Counted from the stretch's first letter, positions 45,778-56,165 are shown. The stretch is DNA of 64,000 nucleotides from Galaxea fascicularis (GCA_948470475.1 OX419338.1:12118247-12182246); one strand, 5' to 3'. The notes: generated by a model not told the origin, from the letters alone. Translations and numbers: made by a program.

Positions 45778-47212
45778 GTCTCAGTTGTTGCAAATACAAG
45801 TGTGAATGTATATATTTCTACGGCGGACAAAATCCAACAACATACACAACAAAGATGCAGTTGCGCTATGATTGGTGCACGTCGCACGAGCTATACATTT
45901 TGTCAGCAACAATCGAAAAACAAGTGCGACCTACTTGTTTGGATTGTGACAAAATTTGTAAAAACGGACAAAACTTCAATTTAAGGGCCACCATCCGTCC
46001 TCTGGGCCGGGCAATCCAGGAGAAACCGCATTCTCATGCACCTTATGACTCCATGCAGATAACAAGTCTTGGTTAACCATTATGTTTCGAGGTCCAAATC
46101 TTGACAAGCACTGGAATTTATTGTACTCGACATCTGTTGCGGTAATTTGCGCTGTAAGTTGTTATTCAGTGGATTGCGTGTTATCTGATTAATATTAGCA
46201 TGAAATGGTATCGCGAAGATTTTTGTGGCTATTCGCTACAGTATATGTGCTATTTGAGCTGTATTGTCAAACACGAATCCACGTCATCAGTAAATGTTTA
46301 ATTTCGCACAGATTCAGCACCAACGAGATCTCCTAATGTTACACTTTTCTGAACATCGCATCAATCGAAAAATACATAGGAGACATCGCCGAAGACCGTA
46401 CTAACCGCCAACCTTACAAGGGCTTATTAACTTCCATGAGCAAGACATAATAATCCAATTGCTATAACAACTTCTGTGCGCAAACATCGCCCTAAGCGAG
46501 TGTCTTAAAAGAGCTCTAAGGCAATTTAACAGCAATCGTCAAGTAGCTCTGCTCATTCGCAACTAATCCCTGAAGTATTTTTATTTAAATGGATGTAGAG
46601 CCATGAGTGGTGGGGACAAGTTAGCAGTGGCGGATCCAAACCAAGGAAAAAAAGGTGGGGCGCTCTAAAAAATGTTTGGCCGTTTCGGGGATTTTTGGCG
46701 CCTCGGCCCTGGTTTTGGTCCAAAAATAAAATGAGGGAGTGTAACGGCCCCCTGGGCCCCTCCCCTGGATCAAACGCTGGGATAGTATCCATACTACTGT
46801 TAAACAAGCTGTAGAAGAAGAACGTTTTTTGGTGAGGTTGTGATTTGAAGGTTGTTGCAGTGTTGAGTCGGGCATTTTAAAGGTTTATTTCTCGCAGATT
46901 AGGAAACTTTACGGATTTTCGGTTATGTTAGGGAATTCGCCTTAACTTAGAAGTAAAGAAGTTATTTGCACCTTTGCTTCGATATCTGGCGCTTCTTCGA
47001 ATAAATTCAATTGCGGCTCTCGTGTCGTTGTGCTTTTTTAGCGCCTGCGCAAATACGCCGGAAGTGAGGTTTGTGGTGATAGACAACAACGACGACGACA
47101 CGAAGAACCAACGACATATTTAGACTCGGGCCTTCCCGAGTAATAAATTAAATTCTTGCATCAACTCGAAACGCATCGCGGCTTTCTTTTCCTTTCAATT
47201 TCTTAACCAGTG
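45778..47212. other. No gene; hAT-like end at about 46624
   Basis: AGCAGTGGCGGATCCAAACC at 46622 resembles a hAT-type terminus (CAGTGGCGGATCC). The matching right end was not found. A C/G-rich stretch follows to 46790. Confidence 0.35.
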
Positions 47213-47463
47213 AAATCTTGACTTTTCATAGGCTTCAAAACTTAGCATCATTTGTTTGACGTCCGCAGTCAGAAGAGGCGTGGTCTATTCCTGACTTGAC
47301 GTCACAAACTTGCATCAAGTCATTGCATCAAGTCTTTGTAAACATGGATGCAAAGTAGAGTGTGTCGTCATATCAGGAATAGACCAACGCCCCTTGTGAC
47401 TCGGTTGTCAAACAAATTATGCTTAGTTTCCTGTAAGTTTTGAAGCCTATAAAATGTCAAGAT
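47213..47463. mobile_element. Miniature TIR element, AGGCTTCAAAACTTA family, copy 2
   Basis: ATCTTGACTTTTCATAGGCT is mirrored by AGCCTATAAAATGTCAAGAT. Interior motifs (ATCATTTGTTTGAC against GTCAAACAAATTAT, and GGTCTATTCCTGA against TCAGGAATAGACC) pair as well. Same family as 6542-6771. Confidence 0.7.
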
Positions 47464-48568
47464 TAAATGAAAAAAAAAAAAGCCGCAATGCGTTTTGCAC
47501 AGGCGCAAAGATTGGGATTAGGTACATGAAAGCTCCTCCAGTTAGTGCAGTCGATTATTTCAGCCGCTACCAGCAGCATGATATAGTTGCTCAGACTGAG
47601 TGGTCGATGGAAGAAAACGATTCATGGATGTTTCTGTTGGTTATCCTGGTAGCATTCAATTCACGTTTTAGAGCTCGCTGCTTCCACAACGATACTTTCA
47701 ACAGAAAATTAAAATCACACTTAAGCCTCTTGTCCTGGGTGCTGGTGATGCCGGTACGATTATATATCCGGTACGTGGTCGTAGCTGCTACGCTGTACTA
47801 GATCCACACTTAAGTTCTGGTGCGACAGTCGAGCCAGGCGGTCACACTCGGGGAACGGCTTAGTGATTGCTTAAGGTTCGAAGTTCGAACAAAGTCCGGC
47901 AGTGAGTTTCATAGTTTAGCGGCATGATAAGAAAAAGAGCGAAGGGCATAAGTAGTAGCAAGAGCCATAATGGGACAGAGAGGGAGTCTTGTAATTGGCC
48001 GTTCCTAAATTCTTTTAAGAGCAATGACAATCTTAATCTTTGTGCCAAGTTAATGAAAAATAATATCTCAATAACCTGTAAGTGCAGGGCTTGAAATTGG
48101 GTGGAGAAAAAGTGTAAATGATATAAGAACTTACTGGCAGAACTGATTAACTTATTGAACTGAATTACATAGACTGCTTTTCTGTTGAATCTCAATGACT
48201 CAACTCTAAATGGCTGATGATCTGGTGTTTGAAAAATAATTGTTTGTGTTCAATTGAGGAAGTGTAGTAAAAGTAAATGTTTGGGAATGAAACCAGCTTT
48301 GTCACAGAAAGAAATGCTACCTAAACTTGTAATTTTAATTTAAGCCTCATCTTCATTGATCAAACTTAAAAAAAGAACCTCCCTAAACTCGGTCATCCTC
48401 ATAAATAATGAACCGTCCCATTTTGGCTCTTGGTAGTAGTTTTAGGTACAGGGAGTGTCAGAATGTAATTACCTTGTAAATTATAGGAGGTAGTACGGAG
48501 AGTAAACGTATTCCTCATGTAGATAGGATATTTGGTCAAAAATAAACTTTTGTAGAGTAAAATTAACA
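47464..48568. other. No gene recognised
   Basis: The plus frame at 47454-47801 starts inside a miniature element and has no domain. The minus frame at 47860-48195 is Leu-rich without a recognisable family. Confidence 0.3.
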
Positions 48569-48647
48569 TAACGGAGAAGCGTTCTCAAATCGAAATACTC
48601 GAAAATTCTTTTTCCGAGTATTTCGACTTGCGAACGCTTCTCCGTTA
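48569..48647. repeat. Hairpin, 33-bp arms
   Basis: TAACGGAGAAGCGTTCTCAA pairs with the right arm ending CGAACGCTTCTCCGTTA; 31 of 33 positions match, with a 13-base loop. It abuts the end of the LINE fragment that follows. Confidence 0.75.
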
Positions 48648-49170
48648 TTTCACTTTATCCAAGTCGTCACCAATCCAGTTATCATTTAAAATTAACATAT
48701 TGTGTATACGTCTGTCATATAGAGAAACAGAGTTTCCTTTGTCCAATAAGTCATTATATGTAGATTCAAAATCATCTAGAATGATCCTAAGAATCCTTTT
48801 ATTGAGAGCTTCTATTTTCTCTGTATTTCGCGCGCCACAGAGCCGGGCACAGAGATGCCACTCTGATGAACAAAAATGAAAGTGCGGTAGAATATTAAAG
48901 GCCTTATACAGTTTAATCAAAGTGGCTTTAGAGGTCAGTTTTCTAAATCTTCTCATGACTTTTAACTGATTATTGACCTTTTTGCAAACCGAAGATACGT
49001 CAGGTGTTTATTAAACTGAAGTTTGTTGTTAGTGTTCATACCAAATATGTCAATACTCTTTCACTGGAAAGGAGAAAGTATACTCCGTGTCACCGAGGAT
49101 CAACGCCTGATGTTTAGTTTCGTTAACAATCACACCGTTTTCGTTGTACCATTGATTTGGTGTTTCAACT
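48648..49170 (-). pseudogene. LINE reverse transcriptase C-terminal fragment
   Basis: The minus strand gives NQWYNENGVIVNETKHQALI, LGDTEYTFSFPVKE, then RRFRKLTSKATLIKLYKAF, CGARNTEKIEALNKRILRII and FESTYNDLLDKGNSVSLYDR, a typical end of a non-LTR element. A stop near 49055 and a small internal duplication (CARLCGARN) break it. It differs from the 52.8- and 54.2-kb fragments. Confidence 0.75.
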
Positions 49171-49175
49171 TCCAT

Positions 49176-49239
49176 ACACAAGCATGCTTCTAGTGCCAGC
49201 GGATTCCTATCTGAGTGGCACTAGAAGCATGCCTGTGTA
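49176..49239. repeat. Hairpin, 24-bp arms
   Basis: TACACAAGCATGCTTCTAGT pairs with ACTAGAAGCATGCCTGTGTA around a 16-base loop. Confidence 0.65.
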
Positions 49240-49486
49240 ATAATCACACGTTAATCAGTGGTCAAACTGTTCCGCGAAACAAGGACCGGGCAAACTGATT
49301 GGTTCGCTTAGGCCGGTTACGGCCCAGGAAATTAGCACTGCGGTTGCATGGTTCGCCCACTACGTTACGGCTGACTCATCGGCGGAGGTGAAAAGTACTC
49401 ATGTTGATCTAAAGCTGCATATAACATCATTTTATCCCCGCGCGGCCAGTGCAGTAGACAGTTGGATCAGTGGAAGTCTTAATAAA

Positions 49487-49630
49487 ATGTTTTTCATGGA
49501 AACCATTTGTACAGTGTTCGGTGCCCTAATTGGAGCGATTATCACATTGCTGTGTGTGAAGTTGTGGGAGAAAAAAGAAGCAGCGAGGAAAGAGAAGAAG
49601 CGGCCACAGGAGCACGGCGAGAGGTTTTAA
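49487..49630 (+). CDS. Single-pass membrane microprotein, copy 1 (47 residues)
   Basis: The frame starts MFFMETICTVFGALIGAI, with a hydrophobic segment at about residues 8-25 (FGALIGAIITLLCVKLW). A highly charged tail EKKEAARKEKKRPQEHGERF follows. The positive-inside rule suggests the tail is cytosolic. The ATG chosen is the first that keeps homology with 55771-55923; the frame is open upstream to 49388, but only about 45 bp of upstream sequence is conserved with copy 2 and that reads as leader. No family is recognised. Evidence for coding is the comparison: in the aligned core, about eight of fourteen codon differences are silent, and the remainder are mostly conservative (I/V, L/F, E/Q, K/R). 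Confidence 0.6.
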   Translation: MFFMETICTVFGALIGAIITLLCVKLWEKKEAARKEKKRPQEHGERF

Positions 49631-49986
49631 TTTGCTGACGTTATGTTGGATTTTCTTTTACATAAATTTATATGAAAGACACTAGTTGAAGCTCATCGCA
49701 AAAATTCAAAGCACAGAGGTTCTATACAGGAGACACTCTTTCTTAGGTGGGAAGTGTAGTAAACAAATCGTACCGGCTGAACTGCTCTGTCAAGTTGCAG
49801 CTATTTTTAGTGCTGTGCTGCCGCGTAACTGAAAGGTCATGTCTCAGCTAACAAAGCTCAATAATTGTTTTCTAGGTTATTATAAAATGTTGGAAGAGTT
49901 ACGCGCGCTGTGATTGGTCGAATCGACTTCATTATATCTCAGACAAAGCACGCGCTCTACGTCACGCGCGTGCATTGTTAACTACT

Positions 49987-50124
49987 TAATAACCGAGAGT
50001 GAGGTCGTTACGGGAAAATCTCAAACTGAGGCCTTGCCGTATTGACCGAGCGATAGCGAGGTCAATACAGCTAGGCCGAGGTTTGAGATTTTCCCGTAAC
50101 GACCGAACGGTCGAGGTTATTAAA
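49987..50124. repeat. Long hairpin, about 62-bp arms
   Basis: TTAATAACC...GGTCGTTACGGGAAAATCTC pairs with GAGATTTTCCCGTAACGACC...GGTTATTAA. The centre holds GAGCGATAGCGAGG. Foldback element type, as at 13748 and 50989. Confidence 0.7.
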
Positions 50125-50555
50125 TTGTTTATTATATGGCTAACATAACGGTTTTAAGGGAAAAAAATTAGTTCAAGCACAAGTCGTTGCTTCACGGTAA
50201 TCTATTCATTATTTTTTCCAAACTCAGGTCAAACGTTTCACTAACAGTTTTCCTGGTCGTGTTTTCAGTTTTTTGCTCTAGAGGCACCAATTTTCAATGT
50301 AAATAAAACAAATGTGGCTTTTGGATGACTTTTTGTTGTTTTTGTTCCTAATTTGCATCATCCGTAATCGGCCCGTGGGCATTACGGGAGAATAATGCCT
50401 TAGCGCTTCGCTTCGCTTAGCCAATCAGAGCGCGCGTTATATCGTATACAAACACTAGCCATATAATAATGAATTATAATGCGGCTGCCTACGTCACAAG
50501 CTCGTGCGCAAGCAAATAGGTATGAAAGCCATTTTATAAAAGAAATAAAAAGGCT

Positions 50556-50960
50556 GTGTCTAAATGGCCGGCAGCCGGTCAAGGTTGTAAAAACACTTAA
50601 TGGCCGGCAGTCCGATATTTCCTTGACAAATTCAGAAAAACTGAGGAATTTATGATATCTTCAATTGACGACAGTTACAGACTTAACTATCGAAGTAACC
50701 GTTAAGAGAGCGATGCAGTTTTATTAATATAAACTATCAAAGTACAAATCGTCTAAATGACCGGCAGCCGGTCAAAATCTTCAAGCCTAATAACGTCCAT
50801 ATTCCTTGACACCTAGCCCTAATCCCTAACCTAAAACACATTAAATCTCCCCGAAGTACCAAGTCTAAGGAAAACAAAGCCCTTGAAAGGGAGCCCGAAT
50901 CGGACTGCCGGCCATTTAGTGTTTTTACAACCTTGACCGGCTGCCGGCCATTTAGACACT
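50556..50960. mobile_element. TIR element with doubled GCCGG motif ends, 405 bp
   Basis: Left GTGTCTAAATGGCCGGCAGC then CGGTCAAGGTTGTAAAAACA, CTTAATGGCCGGCAGTCCGA; the right end at 50900-50960 is the inverse. An extra AATGACCGGCAGCCGGTC lies at 50757. Same architecture as 19072-20562 and 59621-59893. Confidence 0.75.
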
Positions 50961-50988
50961 TTGAAATGAAAAACTTGTTCCTCGTACA

Positions 50989-51125
50989 TTGTTGAGTTAT
51001 TTAAGCACTTGGGAATTTTTTTAGATCACGCGAGAAGTGCCAGAAGCACTCGCCTTCGGCTCGTGCTTCTCTAGGCACTTCTCTCGTGTTCTTAAAAATT
51101 CCCGCGCGCTTATATAACTCAACAA
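50989..51125. repeat. Long hairpin, about 60-bp arms
   Basis: TTGTTGAGTTATTTAAGCAC pairs with the mirrored TATATAACTCAACAA; the inner arms are CGAGAAGTGCCAGAAGCAC and GTGCTTCTCTAGGCACTTCTC. Confidence 0.7.
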
Positions 51126-51216
51126 TGCACTCGGCGCGTTTTTTATCACTTTAATAGTGTCGCTTAGCTTGTTTGGAGAGGTTAAACATCGTCAGCCTCA
51201 CAAGCCAGCTCCTTAA

Positions 51217-51428
51217 TTAACCCTTAAAAGCCTAACTAAGATCAAAAGTTTAATTCTCATTAGTTGTTCCTACACATTTTCTATAGAAGTAGTAGGGAGA
51301 AAGTATTAAGCTTTGAAGCAAATTCATCTTGTGTGACTAATCCAGTGAATGTTACCACTCTGTTCTATGAAGCGTTGATATTACAAATAAAAATTTGATG
51401 CTCGTCACTCTAAGGGTTTAAGGGTTAA
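51217..51428. mobile_element. Miniature element with TTAACCC ends
   Basis: TTAACCCTTAAAAGCC at the left is mirrored by GGGTTTAAGGGTTAA at the right. A diverged copy lies upstream of HMGL/EF gene 1 at 11955-12140. Confidence 0.55.
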
Positions 51429-52189
51429 GGCAATATGTTTCAATTGTGTCTGCATGAATGGCTTCCCCTTTTCACCCAATGAGTTTATTCCTTTTACCTT
51501 GTTTTCTATTTAGGAAAACATAACAGCAGCTGTCAAAGAAGAGAAGGTTTTAGCATCACCACAGTACCGCACTTAACAAGTCTAATGTATGCCTTTGATC
51601 CATGAAGTATAATTGCAACCCAGACCAGTCTGTTATGATATCATAATTACCGCTAAAAGTAATGAAGATGATGATTGTAAACATTGTAAATTGATAATTT
51701 TTCCAGTTAGCCGGACTGACAAATTTTAATATTACATAATTTCTCCCTTAGCATTTTTAGAAGAAGAGTGCTATCCACTAAAAGAATATAAGCTATATTT
51801 CAGTGAGCAATGTAGCAAACCTGTACTCTAAAAGTTCACTGCTTTAGTATTCATTGTGTAATAGTACAAATGTTGTGACATATTAACTCACTAGCGAGTG
51901 ACTTCTTGTTTTACAAAATGTATTCAATAAACTTCAACGGACAAAAGTGTTTTTAAACATCTGGTGTTTTAAAGTTCCTCAAGTTGTTAAATTTCAGATT
52001 CACGATCGGATTTATAGGCGCGAAAATCTCTGCTGTCACGAAGCTCTTTAGAACCTCTAATTTCATTTGCCCCACATAACACGAAGCTTTGTTGTTTCAG
52101 GGATAGGGTGCATTGTGTTTTTGTTTGTTTACAGTGTGTTTACTGTTTCTTCAACCTATCCTGTGAGACGTCTCGGGAGCTTCGTGGAG
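51429..52189. other. No gene recognised; possible transcript end
   Basis: An AATAAA occurs at 51926-51931 downstream of microprotein copy 1. No other support for a gene. Confidence 0.25.
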
Positions 52190-52345
52190 TTACATTTTTA
52201 TGTTTTATAGTTTCTGTCGAAGTATGAGCTTAGAATGCAATAAGCCACGGAAATCGTCCCAGGGTCGCAATTTGTAATAAACAAACTTTGTCAGCGTCCC
52301 TGAGGTTTGATTTTGGTAATGTAGAGCGATGTTATGTGTGTCGTC
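52190..52345 (+). repeat. Segment duplicated downstream of microprotein copy 2
   Basis: GAGCTTAGAATGCAATAA, CACGGAAATCGTCCCAGG and AAGGTTGACTTCCGCCT recur in order at 55927-56165. In copy 2 this block follows the coding frame directly, while here it is 2.5 kb away, separated by hairpin and TIR elements. Confidence 0.7.
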
Positions 52346-52423
52346 AAGGTTGACTTCCGCCTCTTTGACTCCTTCAAGTTGTTTCAGGGATGTTTAAAAT
52401 TCAGTGTTATTATATTAATAAAG

Positions 52424-52426
<3 letters not shown>

Positions 52427-52460
<34 letters not shown>

Positions 52461-52510
52461 TTCTTTTAGAGCGCAGCTACATAATCTCAGCGCGCTTAAC
52501 AAATGTGAGG
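52427..52510 (-). repeat. Retroelement 3' tail with (ATT)n
   Basis: About ten AAT units followed by AAAATTCTTTTAGAGCGCAG; on the minus strand GCGCTCTAAAAGAATTTTAT runs into (TTA)n, a typical end of an RTE-like or SINE-like element. Confidence 0.55.
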
Positions 52511-52554
52511 AATAAAATGTGAGAAATATACAAATAAACTTACAAATATACATA

Positions 52555-54159
52555 CATACATACATACATACATTTATTGAGCACATCCCGACTGGGGCTT
52601 TTCAGTGTTCAATTACATAATATAAAATCACATGACATTAAGTGAAATTAAATGTAGAATAATTACAATCATAGCTGAATTACACAACTATGCATATAAT
52701 ACAATTTTCGCATTTTAAAACCTAGGTATACATAGAAGACAATTTTCGCATTTTAAAACCTAAATATACATAAATGGTAGCTAATGGTAAAGCGTCATTA
52801 AGATAAAAATTCGCTCAGAAGTTGCTTTTTCAGAGCTCTCTTAAAGGAAGCTGGTTTTTCACATTGTTTCAGTCTGGAATCAAGTTTATTCCAGATGGCT
52901 ACACTTCTATAATAAAATGTTCTCTGGCCTGTGGTGGTTTTGAAGAGGGGAATGTTAAGTTGTTGAAAATTCCTCGTTAAACGCCGAGATACGCTGCCTC
53001 TTGTTACAAACTCAGATGTCAAATATTCAGGTGCTTGGCCCGCCATGCATTTAAATGTTAAGATGGCATCTCGATAGTAAAGGTTTGTTTTTACTGGAAG
53101 CCAACGTAGGTTTCTTAATGTAGAAGAAATATGGTCGTACTTCCTTACATTATGAATGATTCGCGCGGCAAAGTTTTGTACATATTGTAATTTATGAACG
53201 TTACAAGCTGAGGTGGATGACCATACTGACGAACAGTAGTACAGCTTACTGAAAACGAGAGTGTTAATTATATTTTCGAGTAGTTCTTTGTTAAAAACGA
53301 ATCTAATTCGGCTTAGTTGGGATAGTTTAGACATGCAAGATGAGACAGTAGCAGAAATGTGATTATCGAAGGATAGTGTGGGATCAAAAATAACACCTAG
53401 GTCTTTGACTGTCTGAACCGGGATGATTTCCTTTCCAAGCAGGGACAATTTAAAGTCTGGTACTTTGAGAGCCATTCTTCGACTGCCAAAGACCATCAGT
53501 TTCGTCTTCTCAGGATTAAGCATTAAGCAATTGTCGAAACACCAATTGCGGATCCGTTGTAAATCGGAATTCAACCTTTCTATAGCTTGGGTAGGATCGT
53601 TTGCATTAAAGGATAATAGAAGCTTTGTGTCATCCACATAGCATTCAGTTGAACAATCCTGACAAATATTTGGTAGGTCGTTCACGTATATGCTGAATAG
53701 TAATGCTCCCAGTACACTTCCTTGGGGTACACCGCTGTCTACTGGTAGTCTATCAGATAATACAGAGTTGATGCGGACCGCTTGATTTCTTTGAGATAGA
53801 TAACTTTCAAACCATTGTAGTGCAGAAGGTGATAAACCGATGTCCTTTAATTTCTTTAGGAGGATCGCGTGATTGATGGTATCAAAGGCTTTACTCATAT
53901 CAAGGTATACAACCGCTGTGATTTTTTTCTGGTCGATTGCACGAAGAACAAAATCAGTACTAGAGATTAGAGCTGTTTCGGTTGAATGCCATCTTTTGTT
54001 ACCGCTTTGTTTCGCTGATATTCTTTGATTAGATGTTAAATATGAAGTCAGCTGGTTTAATGCCACTCTTTCGCAGATCTTAGATAGGATTGGAAGTAGT
54101 GATATTGGTCTGTAATTATTAGCTTCTTCATGGTCTCCATTCTTGAGAATTGGGAAAAC
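52555..54159 (-). mobile_element. 5'-truncated LINE (CR1/Jockey-like), 3' tail included
   Basis: The reverse transcriptase frame occupies 52798-54159. Downstream are about 200 bp of 3' sequence with a duplicated GCATTTTAAAACCTA phrase, CAATAAATG, and a (TGTA)n terminal microsatellite at 52553-52573. Truncation at the 5' end is usual for target-primed insertion. Confidence 0.75.
52798..54159 (-). CDS. LINE reverse transcriptase, partial
   Basis: An uninterrupted frame of about 453 codons with no initiation codon at its edge. It begins near VFPILKNGDHEEANNYRPIS, then has VVYLDMSKAFDTINHAILL (first catalytic Asp), DSGVPQGSVLGALLFSIYVN and ECYVDDTKLLL (YVDD active site). The thumb and C-terminal block follow (SKLYYCSSVWSST, NFAARIIHNVRKYDH, LRWLPVKTNLYYRDAILTFK), ending LKKQLLSEFLS. 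It synthesises cDNA at the nicked target in an intact element. The endonuclease and ORF1 are missing, so this copy is not autonomous. The long open frame suggests recent insertion. Confidence 0.85.
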   Translation of the reverse strand, partial: VFPILKNGDHEEANNYRPISLLPILSKICERVALNQLTSYLTSNQRISAKQSGNKRWHSTETALISSTDFVLRAIDQKKITAVVYLDMSKAFDTINHAILLKKLKDIGLSPSALQWFESYLSQRNQAVRINSVLSDRLPVDSGVPQGSVLGALLFSIYVNDLPNICQDCSTECYVDDTKLLLSFNANDPTQAIERLNSDLQRIRNWCFDNCLMLNPEKTKLMVFGSRRMALKVPDFKLSLLGKEIIPVQTVKDLGVIFDPTLSFDNHISATVSSCMSKLSQLSRIRFVFNKELLENIINTLVFSKLYYCSSVWSSTSACNVHKLQYVQNFAARIIHNVRKYDHISSTLRNLRWLPVKTNLYYRDAILTFKCMAGQAPEYLTSEFVTRGSVSRRLTRNFQQLNIPLFKTTTGQRTFYYRSVAIWNKLDSRLKQCEKPASFKRALKKQLLSEFLS

Positions 54160-54550
54160 TAATATAAGAAATAAAAAGAATAGATAATGAAAAGAGTAAT
54201 GTGATAAGACTACGTGTAAAGTTAATTAAATAGGAGTGTTTTGGGCTTCTTTTTAAAAATAAACAAAGATTGTGCATTTTTAATGTCCACTGGCAGGGAA
54301 TTCCAGAGAGTAGGTGCAGCCACCAAGAAAAAGAAAGCACCATAAGCCTAGGTCTAAGAAGCAGGCACCACCAATGACAATCCCCTGAATGCAGAAAGAA
54401 GATTTCGGTTTGGGTGATAAACCTGTAGAAGATCACAGATGTAGGATGGAGCCATTCCATTCAGTGCTTTGTAGGTCATGGTTAGAATCTTAAATTCAAT
54501 CCTTTTGGTAACGGGGAGCCAATGCAGCTTACGTAATACCGGAGATATGT
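54160..54550 (-). pseudogene. Second, unrelated LINE C-terminal fragment
   Basis: The minus strand reads ISPVLRKLHWLPVTKRIEFK, ILTMTYKALNGMAPSYICDL, then across a frameshift VAAPTLWNSLPVDIKNAQSL and FIFKKKPKTLLFN. This is the last portion of a different non-LTR reverse transcriptase. It abuts the 52798-54159 element at about 54160. Confidence 0.75.
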
Positions 54551-54718
54551 GCTGACATTTTATGGTTTTTGTAGTAATTGTAGTTGGTCTGTTAGCAACT
54601 TTATATGTGGTGTTTTTAAAGTAGTTAACGTTTTTCCTACTACGAACTTTTGGTGATGACTTTATAATGTCGTGTGCAAAACTCACAGCGGCTAAACAAG
54701 TCCCCAAAACTACAATCG

Positions 54719-54957
54719 ACGACATAATTAGTTGACACATTGTGTTTCTATAGTAGTTTTGGTGCACCAAATGACACCACTCTTTTTATCGCGCAATCAA
54801 CTGTGAACGTTTGTTGTTTTATTCCAAGCAAGAATAGCAAAAGCGCATCAAATCGGTCTCAGACAATCGGCGACATAATTAGTTGACACATTGTGTTTCT
54901 ATAGTAGTTTTGGTGCACCAAATGACACCACTCTTTTTATCACGCAATCAACTGTGA
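54719..54957. repeat. 88-bp direct duplication, 150 bp apart
   Basis: CGACATAATTAGTTGACACA starts at about 54720 and again at 54871; both copies run to CGCAATCAACTGTGAA with about one or two mismatches. Confidence 0.9.
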
Positions 54958-55770
54958 AAAAGACCCCGCTCTGTTTGTACCTCGAGATCTCAGCAATTGC
55001 CGTACAACATTGGATAAAGATTAGTGACAGGCCTGCACGGACTCCCTGTGTGATTTAATTTTAAATTACTCCATCATGGCGCGTCCGTACTTAACTCTGT
55101 AATTTTGAGTGGTACATTCAGTGCCGAATAACTCGAGTATGGGCTATCGCACAGCCCCGAAACTTTGGCATTTTGTTTATTTATTACTCTTCTACAATAT
55201 CTTAATTTCTTGACTTAATCTATTGAATGGTTAGTGATTTTGTCTTTTAGCTTGCATGACTTCCACGTGACTGAAAACCAAGAATAGCTCAAGTAGTATA
55301 AACAAAGAGCGCGAAAAAAAAAGATCGCTATAGTTTGAAGGCTGGAAGTGAAGCTGCTGCGTTGGGCTATTTTTTCTCTTGTCAGTAGTTTGTACAACGC
55401 TTAGGCAGAGAATTCCTTTGAAAGAAGCCAAAGTATTCTCCTCGATGAAAAATAAAAGTCGAAAAGACAGGTATAGATTTGCATACCTCAGGAAGTAATT
55501 CAAATACCTCAGATACCTCAAATACTTAATTCAAATACTTACTTCAAACTTACTTCGGACCGCATGACAGCTCAGCACATGATGCAGTGTGAGCAGTGAT
55601 ATGCTCGATGGGAACGATGTGCCACTAATTGTCCAGCCAATCAGAAGCGCCCTTCGTCATAGCTCCGAAATCGAAATATATTGCAGAAGCATCTCCAACA
55701 TACAGCATTGAGTATCGGTGTACGGCCAATGCAGTAGACACTTGGGTTAGTCGCAAAAAGTCTTTTAAAA
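54958..55770. other. No gene recognised; leader of microprotein copy 2 at its right end
   Basis: Tandem CTCAGATACC/CTTCAAATAC phrases occur at 55487-55555. From about 55725 the sequence resembles the leader of microprotein copy 1 (CGGCCAATGCAGTAGACACTT). Confidence 0.35.
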
Positions 55771-55923
55771 ATGTTTCCACTGGATGACGTCCTAAACAGT
55801 CCAGTGTTCGGCGCCCTGGTTGGAGCGATAATTACATTGCTGTGTGTAAAGTTCTGGCAGAGGGATGAAGCAGCGAGGAAAGAGAAAAAGCGACCGCAGG
55901 AGCACGACGAGAGGTTTTGTTAA
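55771..55923 (+). CDS. Single-pass membrane microprotein, copy 2 (50 residues)
   Basis: The frame starts MFPLDDVLNSPVFGAL, followed by a hydrophobic segment VGAIITLLCVKFW and the charged tail QRDEAARKEKKRPQEHDERF, ending Cys-stop. It is paralogous to 49487-49630. GAIITLLCVK and EAARKEKKRPQEH are identical despite silent changes in their codons. Three residues after FxGAL in the two N-termini differ in length, so the luminal N-terminus is the variable part. A strong splice donor (ACG|GTGAGT) follows the stop at 55927, suggesting the exon is spliced to a 3' untranslated exon. Function unknown. With one hydrophobic helix and a dense basic tail it could be a membrane anchor or regulator; this is inference only. 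Confidence 0.6.
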   Translation: MFPLDDVLNSPVFGALVGAIITLLCVKFWQRDEAARKEKKRPQEHDERFC

Positions 55924-55926
55924 GAC

Positions 55927-56165
55927 GGTGAGTTACATTTTTAATTTTTATCATTTCTGTCAAAAAAAGTTGCCAGTGATGATTAATTCCAAGCATGAGC
56001 TTAGAATGCAATAAACCACGGACATCGTCCCAGGATCGCTTAAACAAACTTTGTCAGCAATGTACGGCGGAGGTTTAATCAAATTTAGTTTCTATAGCTC
56101 TCGAGACGGAAAGGATTTAACTCACCGTTGGCAAATCGAGCGTGTCGGCAAGGTTGACTTCCGCC
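55927..56165 (+). repeat. Segment shared with 52190-52345
   Basis: Follows microprotein copy 2 directly; it holds the shared phrases GAGCTTAGAATGCAATAA and AAGGTTGACTTCCGCC. It supports a duplication covering more than the coding frame. Confidence 0.7.

Noticed and set aside
45480..46076. Overlapping frames with repeated CKGQNRTSLQIF-like text
   Set aside because: Produced by the 83-bp tandem duplication; the repeat length shifts the frame.
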